A stretch of 25,428 bases of DNA from a virus. The DNA lies in IMG/VR virus record IMGVR_UViG_3300045999_003007, positions 1 to 25,428 of that record. The stretch is one strand, 5' to 3'. The position numbers and the translations under genes are program-made. Every line of letters starts with the position of its first letter. The first letter of the stretch is position 1. This document shows positions 1 to 8,002 of this stretch, one piece after another. The notes under the pieces were generated by a model. That model was not told the origin of the DNA, ran no database searches, and saw only the letters and a list, made by a program, of their open reading frames with translations.

Positions 1-147
1 ATAAATACCATGTTGGCCATTGAATCCGCGTTGATTACTGCGACTCAGTTTGTCTGCAAGCCCATGAATGCCATGTCCGCGACATTCGACGACGACACCG
101 ATATCCGAGGGATCATGCAGGATTTCTCGATCTGGGGGCCGAGGTAA
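1..147 (+). CDS. C-terminal end of an unidentified phage structural protein (5' partial)
   Basis: Frame 1 is open from the first base to the TAA at 145-147 and encodes the last 48 residues of a protein ending ...FSIWGPR. The start lies outside the window. Directly upstream of a major tail protein gene, lambdoid phages normally carry the tail terminator or a head-tail/tail-completion protein, so that is the likeliest identity by position. The fragment itself shows no motif I recognise and the assignment is by context only. Confidence 0.6.
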   Translation: MNTMLAIESALITATQFVCKPMNAMSATFDDDTDIRGIMQDFSIWGPR

Positions 148-151
148 TGTA

Positions 152-180
152 TTGCGGAGCGGGGAAAACAGGTCTAGAAT
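152..180 (+). promoter_or_regulatory. Possible sigma70-type promoter for the major tail protein gene
   Basis: TTGCGG (152-157) and TAGAAT (175-180) are separated by 17 bases, close to a -35/-10 pair (3/6 and 5/6 matches). A second -10-like hexamer, TATTAT, lies at 188-193. The 80-base gap between the preceding stop and the tail gene is long for this tightly packed block, and the tail gene is followed by its own terminator, so an extra promoter here makes sense. It is sequence resemblance only. Confidence 0.35.
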
Positions 181-198
181 TGGATTGTATTATCTAAC

Positions 199-210
199 GT
201 CCGGCCGGAC
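199..210. repeat. Perfect 12-bp palindrome in the leader of the major tail protein gene
   Basis: GTCCGGCCGGAC is self-complementary over all 12 bases. It ends 3 bases before the Shine-Dalgarno AAAGGAG (214-220) and 17 bases before the GTG start at 228. It could be a protein-binding site or a small mRNA hairpin (4-bp stem, 4-base loop). It has no T-tract, so it is not a normal terminator. Confidence 0.6.
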
Positions 211-227
211 ATTAAAGGAGAATTACT

Positions 228-878
228 GTGGCATACGCATTTCCCGAGGGGTCACGTTTTCAATTTTCTACCACTTTTGCAACTGCAAAAACCATTTCTG
301 CGATGACAAACGCGAACCCGACGGTTTGCACATCGACGGCTCACGGTTACGCTGACAATGATGAGCTTCTCCTGACTTCTGGTTGGGAAGATGCGACTGA
401 CACAGTGTGGCGTGCTGACCAACTGACTGCTGACACTTTCAGTCTGGTTGGTCTGGATACCACAAACACTTCTTTTTACGCTGCTGGCGGCGGTGCTAAC
501 TCGACGGTTCAGCGCATTTCTGGCTGGACAGACATCCCGCAGGTTCTGTCGATTGCGACTTCCGGTGGTGATGCTCGGTTTACGACCATCAGCCCTCTGG
601 CGAAGCGCAATGCGATCAACGTGCCGACCGGATTCAACCCCACCACGATTACCCTGACTCTGGGTCACGATCCTTCGTTGGCTGCTTATGCGACCATGCT
701 TGGTATCTCCCGCGCACTGTCCAAGGTGGCCTTCAAGATGGTGATTTCTGGTGGCGGCACTACCTATGGTTTCGGTTACATGAGCGTGTCTGAGGCTCCG
801 TCTTTGAACGTGAATCAGGCCAATACCGTACAGGCCGCGATCACGCTGCTCGGACGCTCGATCTCGTATGCAACCTGA
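228..878 (+). CDS. Major tail protein (tail tube protein)
   Basis: A 216-residue protein proposed to form the stacked rings of the tail tube. It starts at GTG 228 behind a strong AAAGGAG at 214-220. The length, the Ser/Thr/Gly-rich beta-type sequence, and the placement just before the G/T chaperone pair and the tape measure gene all fit the siphophage tail tube. Residues about 30-105 (segments such as HGYADNDELLLTSGW and DTFSLVGLDTT) look like the beta-rich first half. The second half contains LTLGHDPSLAAY, and GFGYMSVSEAP near the end. Its own leader and a downstream terminator suggest high-level, partly separate expression, as expected for a protein needed in many copies. Assignment is by context and general character rather than a catalytic motif. 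Confidence 0.85.
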   Translation: MAYAFPEGSRFQFSTTFATAKTISAMTNANPTVCTSTAHGYADNDELLLTSGWEDATDTVWRADQLTADTFSLVGLDTTNTSFYAAGGGANSTVQRISGWTDIPQVLSIATSGGDARFTTISPLAKRNAINVPTGFNPTTITLTLGHDPSLAAYATMLGISRALSKVAFKMVISGGGTTYGFGYMSVSEAPSLNVNQANTVQAAITLLGRSISYAT

Positions 879-899
879 TCGGATCTGATCTGTTTCAAG

Positions 900-926
900 C
901 CCGGTCAATTGGCCGGGTTTTTCTTT
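900..926 (+). terminator. Intrinsic terminator after the major tail protein gene
   Basis: A 7-bp stem (C900-C906 with G911-G917, one G-T pair) with an AATT loop is followed by TTTTTCTTT. It sits 21 bases after the tail gene stop and just before the Shine-Dalgarno of the next gene, so readthrough probably gives lower expression of the downstream tail genes. Confidence 0.8.
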
Positions 927-942
927 GCCTAAAGGAGAAGTA

Positions 943-1332
943 ATGAAAGTCAAACTTGGAATGCGGCCTAAGAATTTCAAGCGTACCGTGAAGTTTCCGA
1001 TGCTGGACGGGACGGAAGGTGTGATCGAGGTTGTGTTCAAGTACCGGACTCGGACTGAGTTCGGGAAGTTCATTGACGACATGATGAATGCCGCGAATGA
1101 GCAGGCTGACGGTCAGACGGCTGAGGATCAGCGGGTATCTCTTGGTCGGGCGCTGGAAAAGACCAAGGAAGCGAATGCGGACTACATTCTCCAGATTGCC
1201 GAGGGTTGGAATCTGGAGGAGTCATTCGACCGGGATAATCTTGCTCAACTGTGCGACGAGATCCCCGGGGCTGCGATGGCGATTATGGACGTTTACCGTG
1301 CGGCGATTGTCGAGGGCCGGATGGGAAACTGA
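943..1332 (+). CDS. Tail assembly chaperone, lambda gpG-like
   Basis: A 129-residue protein equivalent to lambda gpG, which coats the tape measure protein during tail assembly and is absent from the finished virion. The ATG at 943 is chosen because AAAGGAG (931-937) is ideally spaced; an in-frame TTG at 925 lies inside the terminator's T-tract. The N-terminal part (KLGMRPKNFKRTVKFPMLDG, then VFKYRTRTEF) and the helical C-terminal half resemble the phage tail assembly chaperone family. It ends ...EGRMGN, with the slippery sequence GGGAAAC in the last codons, so a fraction of ribosomes should continue into the -1 frame to make a GT fusion of about 233 residues. Position between tube and tape measure genes is the classic one. 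Confidence 0.88.
   Translation: MKVKLGMRPKNFKRTVKFPMLDGTEGVIEVVFKYRTRTEFGKFIDDMMNAANEQADGQTAEDQRVSLGRALEKTKEANADYILQIAEGWNLEESFDRDNLAQLCDEIPGAAMAIMDVYRAAIVEGRMGN
1323..1329 (+). promoter_or_regulatory. Programmed -1 ribosomal frameshift site (GGGAAAC)
   Basis: The heptamer reads G GGA AAC in the G frame, the exact X XXY YYZ arrangement for tandem slippage, and the G stop TGA (1330-1332) follows immediately. Slipping one base back continues at CTG 1329 in the frame that is open to 1643. Lambda uses the closely related GGGAAAG at the same place. A perfect 5-bp hairpin with a 5-base loop lies at 1361-1375, but it is further away than usual for a stimulator. Confidence 0.88.
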
Positions 1333-1643
1333 GGCGAGCTGCGGAGGCGTTGTATCAGAAGCAGGACGACCCTGCGGCTCAAAATCCGTTTATTGCTGCG
1401 ATTATTGATGTTCAAAACAAAAATGACGTAGAGGTGTGGCCGGAGAACTGGCCGGTATTTGAAATCTTCGCCGGAGTTGGTACGCAATGGCGAATAGGTA
1501 TGGCAGGGCCGACTGGATTGGACTACAATGCCATATACCCTTTGCTCGACAGGGTTTTTGATTGTCGGGATGATTGGGATGATGCGTTTTTGTGCATCCG
1601 CGTTATGGAATCTGCTGCGCTTGAGGTGCTGAATGGCCGGTGA
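1329..1643 (+). CDS. Tail assembly chaperone T extension (DUF1799-like), made as a GT frameshift product
   Basis: The -1 frame continues from the slippery site for 104 codons and gives the T part of a GT fusion that would recruit the tail tube protein to the tape measure-chaperone complex. The segment contains WRIGMAGPTGLDYNAIYPLL, which matches the DUF1799 family found at this spot in many siphophages. The frame is open further upstream (a GTG at 1251), but no ATG with a good Shine-Dalgarno precedes the conserved part, and the heptamer at 1323-1329 explains expression. It overlaps the tape measure start by 11 bases. The junction is expected to read ...RMGN-LRRAAEAL. Confidence 0.85.
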   Translation: MRRAAEALYQKQDDPAAQNPFIAAIIDVQNKNDVEVWPENWPVFEIFAGVGTQWRIGMAGPTGLDYNAIYPLLDRVFDCRDDWDDAFLCIRVMESAALEVLNGR

Positions 1644-4600
1644 TGACAAAAGAAAGGCCCAGTTAGAGATTGGCGTTAATGCTGATCCGGCTGTCAATGG
1701 TCTAAGGCAAGTCGGCGATGAAGCCCTGAAAATGGGGCAGCAGGTCGAAAAAGGTGCTAATCAAGCATCGAAGGGGATGGACAAACTCCCCGAGCAGAGC
1801 AAAAAGGGCGCGGAGGGATTTGATCGGGCAACCAAGAGCCTGATCAATTCGATTCAGAGAACGACTGCTGCGATGGATGCTGGCGGTCGGTCAAGTGCAG
1901 ATTATTTCCGGTTGTTGGCGCAACAGAGAGGGGTTAGCACTGCTGCGCTTGATCCGTACCTAAAGCAGCTTGAAGAGGTCAACCGGCGTCAGTTGCAGGT
2001 AAATGGTGCGATTGCTGGCGCGTCTCGGTCGCTGGACAGCACGGCAAATTCTGCCAAACAATTGAACTTCGCGCTCCGGCAGGTTCCGGCGCAGTTTACG
2101 GACATTGTCACATCGCTACAGGGTGGACAACCTGCCTTGCAAGTTCTGCTCCAGCAGGGTGGTCAGTTGAAAGACCTGTTCGGCGGTGTTGGCGCTGCGG
2201 CGCAGGCTTTGGGTCGGTACATGCTGACCTTGGTGACTCCGCTGAATACCGTTCTTGCTGGTCTGGGTGTTTTGGCATTCGGATTCGTCAAGGGGTCTCA
2301 GGAGGCGCAGGAGTTCCAGAAAACGCTTGTTTTGACCGGCAACGCGGTCGGATTGACATCTGATCGGCTGGTCGATATATCGAGGTCTCTGGACAATTTC
2401 GGGACAACTCAGGCAAAAGGCGCGGAGGCGCTGAATCGCTTTGCCCAGACCGGGTTGATTGCGGCATCGAACCTTGAGCGGTTTGCTTTGGCGGCGATCA
2501 AGTTTGAGCAGGTTGGTGGGCCTGCTGTCGAGGAGACCGCGAAGGCTTTTGAGGAACTGGGCAAGAAACCGCTTGAAGCTGCGATCAGGCTGAACGAGAC
2601 AACGAACTTTTTAACCAAGTCGGTTTACGAGCAGATCAAGGCCTTGACTGAGCAGGGTCGGGTTACCGAGGCGGCGACCGTTGCTCAGAATGCCTATGCT
2701 GACGCGGTGGAAAAGCGAACTCCTGAACTGGTGGCAAGGCTTGGTCTGCTTGAGCGAGTCTGGGTCGGGATCAAGAACGCCACAAAGGAGGCCGGTGACG
2801 CGATTTTGGCGGTTGGCCGCCCAGAAACTGTTTTTGATCGTCTCGCGGAATTGCGTAAGCAGCTTGAAGATGCCCAGTCTGGTGATTCTGGGCTGAGGAT
2901 AAGAAATGCTCGTCGATCTCAGTTGTTTGGTACTGAGATTCCTAACACTGAGAATCTGAACGAGCAGATTCGGCTTTTGCAGAAGGCTATCTCTGCCGAA
3001 GAGGATCGAGCTGCTGCGGTTGCAAGGTCTGCGAAGGAAGTGAAAGACAAGATTCAGGCCGACAAGGAATACGAGAAGATTCTGAAAGAGGCCGAGAGTT
3101 GGATTAAGAAATTCTCGGATGCTCATACCCAGGCTCGGGGCGCGGTTGATGGTCTGACCAAGACTCAGGAAACTTTGATCGAGTTCCTGATGTCGGATGC
3201 GTACAAGAAGATGGCCGAGCCGATGCGTCAGAAGGCGCTTGCTGCCGCCTATGCTGCCATCGAGATTGAGAAGCAGGTGATCGCCGAGAAGGAGTTGCAG
3301 AAGGCCAATGCCGAGGCAACGAAGGCTGAGTTTGAGCGCACCGCTGCCTATGAAAAGGCTGCTGAGACCGCAATCAAGAACCTTGATCGCATACGGACTG
3401 AAAACGAGGCCTATGCTTTGTCGATTGAGCGCAATGTCTCTCTGGCCGAGGCGATTGAGCTTGTGACGGTTGCAAGGTTGAGAGAGCAGCAGGTTTCATT
3501 GGGTCGTGAGGGCGACCGGGATGTTGAGATCCTAGCGATCCAGCGGGAGATTGACGCGAGGCTTGCGGCTGTCAGCGAGTTGCGTCAGAAGAAGATCCGT
3601 GAGGATATTGAAAAGTCTGCGAAGGCGGCAGAAGAAGCATGGAAGAGGGCGGCGCAGAAGATCGAGGATTCGATTGTCGATGCGCTGATGCGTGGTTTCG
3701 AGCGTGGTGACGGGATCATTGAGAACCTGAAGCGCACGATTGAGAACACGTTCAAGACTCTGGTATTGAGGCCGATCATCCAAGCCGTTGTGTCCCCGTT
3801 CACGAGTTCCTTGATGGGCGGCGGTGCTGGTGGCATCTCCAACATTCTTTCTTCTGCAAGCGGGATTCAGAGCATTTACAGTGCGGTGACAGGTGGTCTT
3901 GGATCGTCGGTCGGAACCGCGATTGCAAATGCCGGAAGTCTATTTGGATCGCAGGCTCTTCAAGCGTTTGGGCTTGGGATGCGCGGGTCGGTTCTCGGGC
4001 CGGGGATGATGGGGCCGACGACCGCTGGTGCTTCTGGTGTTATGGGCGCTGGTGCTACTTTTGCCCAGGCTCTGCCTTATGTGGCTGCTGCGTATGTTGC
4101 CTACTCTGCGCTTGCAAGGCCCGGAGAGACTCGGGCTGGCGGTCAGTACGGGTTCAATTTTGGCGATGGATTGATCAATCAGCGGCGTGGAACCGTTGTA
4201 GGCAATGCGGCTCTTGGGGTCAACTTTCTTGAAGGCCCGAGCGGTGGGGCGACGAATGATCAGGCTGTCAGGGACGCGATTACAGCGACCGTAGGAACTA
4301 TCAATTCGATCTTGGCTGGTGTTGGCAGTCGGGCTTCGCTGACGGGCTTTCAGGCCGGTTTAGAGACATCCAGCAAGGGTCGGGGTGGTGTCTTTGCCGG
4401 CGGTAGGCTTTCGACCGGGGCGTTGTTCGGTGAGTCTGGTCAGGGTGACAACTACGCTGGGACGCTTTTTGAGTCATTCAGTACCCAGAGTCCTGATGCG
4501 GCGACCGCTCTGAAGAACTTCTCCATCGACCTGAAGCAGGCGACGATTCAGGCATTGCAGGCGGCAACGGATATCCCGCAGTCGATTGCGGACAAGATCC

Positions 4601-6387
4601 GAGACGTTGACGCCGAGGCATTGTCCGAGCAGGCTGCGAATGCGCTTGTCGAGCAGATCGCGGCGATTGTGGACTCGGTGTCTGGGCTGAAAGCTGCTCT
4701 TGCTGGACTGCCTTTTGAGGATGTCAAGAATCTCAGTTTCGATGCGTCAGTGAGTTTGATCGAGTTTGCGGGTGGTCTGGACAAACTGACAGGGAACCTT
4801 GCAACCTATTACGACAACTTCTTCACGGCGGCTGAGAAACAGGCTTCGTTACAAGACCAGATTGGGAATGCGTTTGACAGCCTGAATCTTGCTCTCCCGG
4901 AGACTCGCCAGCAATTCCGCGATCTGGTCGAGGCGCAGGACTTGTCTACCGAGGCAGGTCGGAAGAACTACGCTGCGCTGCTTTCGCTGTCTGGTGCGTT
5001 TGCTACGCTGACGCAGGGTGCGGATGAACTGGCGCAGGCTTCTCGTAGGACTGCTGAACAGATCGCAAGTGAGCGCACTGGACTTGAAAACAGGTTGCTT
5101 CAGATCGTCGGCAACACCCAAGAACTCAGGGCGCGTGAACTTGCAACGATTGATGAGAGCAATAGGGCGCTGCAAGAAAGGATCTGGCTGATCGAGGATC
5201 AGATCGAGGCCGATCAGAGGGCGATTCAGTCTGCCGAGGCTGCATTGTCTGGCGCAAAGACGGCGACCGACGCGGCATTCAGCGTGTTGCAGGCGTCTGT
5301 CAATGCTCAGAAGCAGGCTGTTCAGGCTTCGATTGATGCGGCCAGAGAGCAGATTGACGCTGCGAACGGACTGATATCCCTGCTTCGTTCTGCAACCCGT
5401 GATCTGCGCGGCCAGGACATCTCTGCTGCCGGTTCTGCAAGATCGTTCCTCACGCAGTCGATTGAGTCCGCGAGGACGACTGGATATCTCCCGGATCAGG
5501 CTGATCTTTCATCCGCGATTGAAACGATCCGTCGAGATATTGACACGACGAATTACGCTACTGCTTTCGAGGCGCGGCGTGATCGTCTCTTGCTTACGAA
5601 TCAGTTTGAGGAGTTGGCAAAACTCGCAGAAGACCAGATGACCGAGGCCGAAAAGCAGTTGAAGGCTTCCGAGGATCAGTTAAAGGCGCTTGATGAAGTT
5701 GTCAAGAATGCCCAAGATCAGTTGAATGCACTGCGAGGAATCGACACAAGCGTTAAGTCTGTCGAGCAGGCAATTGCTACGCTTTCTGCATCTATTGAGG
5801 CCGAGCGAACCGCAAACGCTCAGTTGATTTCTGCTCAACTTGCTGCGCAGGCTAATGCTGTCACAAGGGCGGCAACTGTCGGTTCTGTTGTCGCAAGTCA
5901 GTCTGCGTCTGATAATGGCAATATTCGTGTCACTGCAACGAATGTGGCTGACCTTTACCGTCAAGTTCTTGGACGAGAACCGGAAGCGGCTGGCTATCAA
6001 AATTGGGTTGAGGCATTTGGTAGTTATGTTGATCAACGCGAGCGTGAACTTTTCCTTGAGGCGGCGAAGACTGAACTTGCGGTTACTGGTCAACTCGGAA
6101 AGGTGTTTACATTTGCCAATGGTGGTATGCATACCGGTGGACTGCGGATTGTCGGTGAGCGTGGCCCAGAACTTGAGGCGACTGGCCCCGCGATGTATTG
6201 GGATGCGAATAAAACTTCGCGTATGCTTGCCGGAGGGAACATGTCCGAGGAAATCAGGGGACTGAGAGAAGAGGTTGCAATGCTGAGATACGAGACTCGG
6301 GCGACCGCGGTAAACACTGCCAAGACATCGAAGGTGCTTGAGCGCGTGACGCGTGATGGTGAATCTCTACTTGTGACGAACGCCTGA
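1633..6387 (+). CDS. Tail length tape measure protein
   Basis: A 1584-residue protein that sets tail length and probably helps DNA pass the host envelope. Residues about 148-185 carry the hallmark of the lambda gpH-like family (QVPAQFTDIVTSL, then LLQQGGQLKDLFGG), and a hydrophobic segment follows at about 197-219. A lambda tape-measure C-terminal-type region lies near 675-733 (ALMRGFERGDGIIENLKRTI), followed by a Gly/Ala-rich region. Long heptad-like helices with many Gln, Ala and Glu fill the rest, especially 1130-1420. Near 1434-1482 there is a DUF4214-like segment (VADLYRQVLGREPEAAGYQN). The end carries the usual GGLRIVGERGPELEATGP signature near 1500. The ATG at 1633 overlaps the T frame by 11 bases. 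At roughly 0.15 nm per residue a tail near 240 nm is expected. Confidence 0.95.
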   Translation: MAGDDKRKAQLEIGVNADPAVNGLRQVGDEALKMGQQVEKGANQASKGMDKLPEQSKKGAEGFDRATKSLINSIQRTTAAMDAGGRSSADYFRLLAQQRGVSTAALDPYLKQLEEVNRRQLQVNGAIAGASRSLDSTANSAKQLNFALRQVPAQFTDIVTSLQGGQPALQVLLQQGGQLKDLFGGVGAAAQALGRYMLTLVTPLNTVLAGLGVLAFGFVKGSQEAQEFQKTLVLTGNAVGLTSDRLVDISRSLDNFGTTQAKGAEALNRFAQTGLIAASNLERFALAAIKFEQVGGPAVEETAKAFEELGKKPLEAAIRLNETTNFLTKSVYEQIKALTEQGRVTEAATVAQNAYADAVEKRTPELVARLGLLERVWVGIKNATKEAGDAILAVGRPETVFDRLAELRKQLEDAQSGDSGLRIRNARRSQLFGTEIPNTENLNEQIRLLQKAISAEEDRAAAVARSAKEVKDKIQADKEYEKILKEAESWIKKFSDAHTQARGAVDGLTKTQETLIEFLMSDAYKKMAEPMRQKALAAAYAAIEIEKQVIAEKELQKANAEATKAEFERTAAYEKAAETAIKNLDRIRTENEAYALSIERNVSLAEAIELVTVARLREQQVSLGREGDRDVEILAIQREIDARLAAVSELRQKKIREDIEKSAKAAEEAWKRAAQKIEDSIVDALMRGFERGDGIIENLKRTIENTFKTLVLRPIIQAVVSPFTSSLMGGGAGGISNILSSASGIQSIYSAVTGGLGSSVGTAIANAGSLFGSQALQAFGLGMRGSVLGPGMMGPTTAGASGVMGAGATFAQALPYVAAAYVAYSALARPGETRAGGQYGFNFGDGLINQRRGTVVGNAALGVNFLEGPSGGATNDQAVRDAITATVGTINSILAGVGSRASLTGFQAGLETSSKGRGGVFAGGRLSTGALFGESGQGDNYAGTLFESFSTQSPDAATALKNFSIDLKQATIQALQAATDIPQSIADKIRDVDAEALSEQAANALVEQIAAIVDSVSGLKAALAGLPFEDVKNLSFDASVSLIEFAGGLDKLTGNLATYYDNFFTAAEKQASLQDQIGNAFDSLNLALPETRQQFRDLVEAQDLSTEAGRKNYAALLSLSGAFATLTQGADELAQASRRTAEQIASERTGLENRLLQIVGNTQELRARELATIDESNRALQERIWLIEDQIEADQRAIQSAEAALSGAKTATDAAFSVLQASVNAQKQAVQASIDAAREQIDAANGLISLLRSATRDLRGQDISAAGSARSFLTQSIESARTTGYLPDQADLSSAIETIRRDIDTTNYATAFEARRDRLLLTNQFEELAKLAEDQMTEAEKQLKASEDQLKALDEVVKNAQDQLNALRGIDTSVKSVEQAIATLSASIEAERTANAQLISAQLAAQANAVTRAATVGSVVASQSASDNGNIRVTATNVADLYRQVLGREPEAAGYQNWVEAFGSYVDQRERELFLEAAKTELAVTGQLGKVFTFANGGMHTGGLRIVGERGPELEATGPAMYWDANKTSRMLAGGNMSEEIRGLREEVAMLRYETRATAVNTAKTSKVLERVTRDGESLLVTNA

Positions 6388-6389
6388 TC

Positions 6390-7280
6390 ATGCAAGTTAT
6401 TCGACCCATCCCGTTCGTAACCTCGATGCTGATCAGCAGCAATGCGACTGAGCTTTATCCTACATGGGCGGCTGGAACGACTTACGCCAAGGATGCTTTC
6501 GTTGACTATCAGACGCACATTTATCAGTCTCTGGTCAACAACAATACAGGCAACATCCCGTCAACAAGCCCGACGCAGTGGGTGCTTGTTGGGCCGGACA
6601 ACACTCACGCGATGTTCGACTCTGAGGTGCAGACCCAGACGACAAGGACAACTCCGCTGAATATTACGGTAGCGCCCGGGCAGGTGTTCAACTCGCTTGC
6701 CGTGATGAATGTGGACGCCGAGGATTTGACGATCAGTATCCGGGATGGAGCTGGTGGGCCGATTGTTTACACCCGGACGATTGACCTTGACGATACACCG
6801 ATTCTTGATTGGTACATGTACTTTTTCGAGCCGTATGATTTTCGGGCGGATGTGATTCTGACTGATCTTCCTCCGTATCCGAACGGGCGCATTGAGTTGA
6901 GCGTTTCCAAGACTACAGGAACGGTCAGGGTGGGCTTGCTGACGTTTGGTAATGTCTACACCATAGGCAGGGTGTTGCAGGGCGCTCCCGTGGGCATTCG
7001 TGACTACTCGGTAAAGGAAACCGACGAATTCGGAAACACGACATTTGTTCAAAGGGCGTTTTCCAAGCGGATGGAGCCGTCAGTGTTTATGGATAATTCA
7101 CGCTTGAATTTCATCTTCAAACTGCTGTCAGAAATTCGTGCTACGCCTGTGGTCTGGATTGGGTCTACAGATTCCACCTACTCGCCTTTGGCCATGCTAG
7201 GATTCTACCGAGACTTTAACATTGACATTGCTTATGCGGACTATTCGCTAGTCCGACTTGAAATAGAGGGGCTTTCCTGA
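6390..7280 (+). CDS. Tail tip/baseplate protein with an N-terminal carbohydrate-binding-like segment
   Basis: A 296-residue protein beginning 2 bases after the tape measure stop. Residues about 26-68 (PTWAAGTTYAKDAFVDYQTH, then SLVNNNTGN and QWVLVGP) have the W-x-Y-x-G-x-x-V layout of chitin-binding-type (CBM5/12-like) modules. The rest is beta-rich and includes YVTRTIDL-like strands, DLPPYPNGRIEL and a conserved-looking VGIRDYSVKETDEFGNTTFV. I recall proteins of this type in siphophages and transducing particles just after the tape measure gene, usually annotated only as tail or carbohydrate-binding protein. Its position is where distal-tail or hub proteins lie, so a tail-tip role is likely. 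The exact function is not known to me. Confidence 0.7.
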   Translation: MQVIRPIPFVTSMLISSNATELYPTWAAGTTYAKDAFVDYQTHIYQSLVNNNTGNIPSTSPTQWVLVGPDNTHAMFDSEVQTQTTRTTPLNITVAPGQVFNSLAVMNVDAEDLTISIRDGAGGPIVYTRTIDLDDTPILDWYMYFFEPYDFRADVILTDLPPYPNGRIELSVSKTTGTVRVGLLTFGNVYTIGRVLQGAPVGIRDYSVKETDEFGNTTFVQRAFSKRMEPSVFMDNSRLNFIFKLLSEIRATPVVWIGSTDSTYSPLAMLGFYRDFNIDIAYADYSLVRLEIEGLS

Positions 7281-8002
7281 TGCCTATTACCGCACTTCCG
7301 ACACCTCCAAGCCGCGCTGATTCCGCTAACTTTGCGTCTCGTGCAGATGCGTTTCTTGCGGCCTTGCCGACATTCGCGACTGAGGCTAATGCGCTTGCCG
7401 TGGACGTCAACGATGATGCTGTTGCTGTGGCTGCTAGTGCTGCAAGTGCTGTAGCGGCTTCTGCTGCTGCTGTAGCGGCTTCTGGTGTCGTGGCATGGGT
7501 AAGCGGAACGACCTATTCTGTTGGTTTTGCGGTTTATTCTCCCGCCAATCTTTTGACATACCGCAGGAAGATTGCCGGGGCCGGGACGACCGATCCGAGT
7601 CTTGATACAACAAACTGGACTCTTGTTGTTGGGACTGGCGATGTTACCCAGACCGGAAACCAGACGCTTCAAAACAAAATTGTGGTTGAGAAAGTTTTCA
7701 CGATCACCGATGCTGCCGCGTTTGAACTCAACCCCGAGAATGGTGGCATACAGCTGATCACGCTTGGCGCGAACAGAACTCCGAAGGCGACGACATTTGC
7801 CGCGGGTGGGTCTGTAGTGCTGATGGTTGATGATGGGTCAACTTTTTCATTGACATGGAGCGACACTACTTTTGGGCCGTCTGGGGTTGTTTGGGAAACC
7901 GACAACGGCTCTCCTCCTACGCTTGCGACAACCGGGTATACGGTGATTGTGCTTTGGAAAGTTGCAAGCCAGGTTTATGGCGCTCGTGTGGGGAATGCGT
8001 GA
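7280..8002 (+). CDS. Tail fibre-like protein with Ala-rich helix and carbohydrate-binding-like segment
   Basis: A 240-residue protein whose ATG overlaps the previous stop by one base (TGATG). The N-terminus is proline-rich (PITALPTPPSRADSANF), a common opening of phage fibre and tail-tip proteins. An Ala/Val-rich stretch at about 48-69 looks like a trimeric coiled-coil stem. Then comes a W-x-x-G-x-x-Y module (VAWVSGTTYSVGFAVYSP, with TNWTLV further on) similar to the one in the preceding gene. Residues 117-130 (GDVTQTGNQTLQNK) are a typical fibre shaft motif, and a C-terminal beta domain follows. The likely role is attachment of, or connection to, the larger fibre encoded next. No receptor can be inferred. 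Confidence 0.65.
   Translation: MPITALPTPPSRADSANFASRADAFLAALPTFATEANALAVDVNDDAVAVAASAASAVAASAAAVAASGVVAWVSGTTYSVGFAVYSPANLLTYRRKIAGAGTTDPSLDTTNWTLVVGTGDVTQTGNQTLQNKIVVEKVFTITDAAAFELNPENGGIQLITLGANRTPKATTFAAGGSVVLMVDDGSTFSLTWSDTTFGPSGVVWETDNGSPPTLATTGYTVIVLWKVASQVYGARVGNA

Noticed and set aside
68-355. Plus-strand frame spanning the tail gene leader
   Set aside because: It overlaps both the end of the upstream gene and the start of the major tail protein, and its low-complexity Arg/Ser product has no support.
252-1082. Long minus-strand open frame opposite the major tail protein and G genes
   Set aside because: It covers two well-supported plus-strand genes and the terminator, has no ribosome site worth the name, and its Arg/Ser-rich product is typical of antisense shadow frames.
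1361-1375. Hairpin GCAGG/CCTGC as a frameshift stimulator
   Set aside because: It lies 31 bases after the slippery site, much further than the usual 5-9 bases, so it is mentioned but not annotated as part of the signal.
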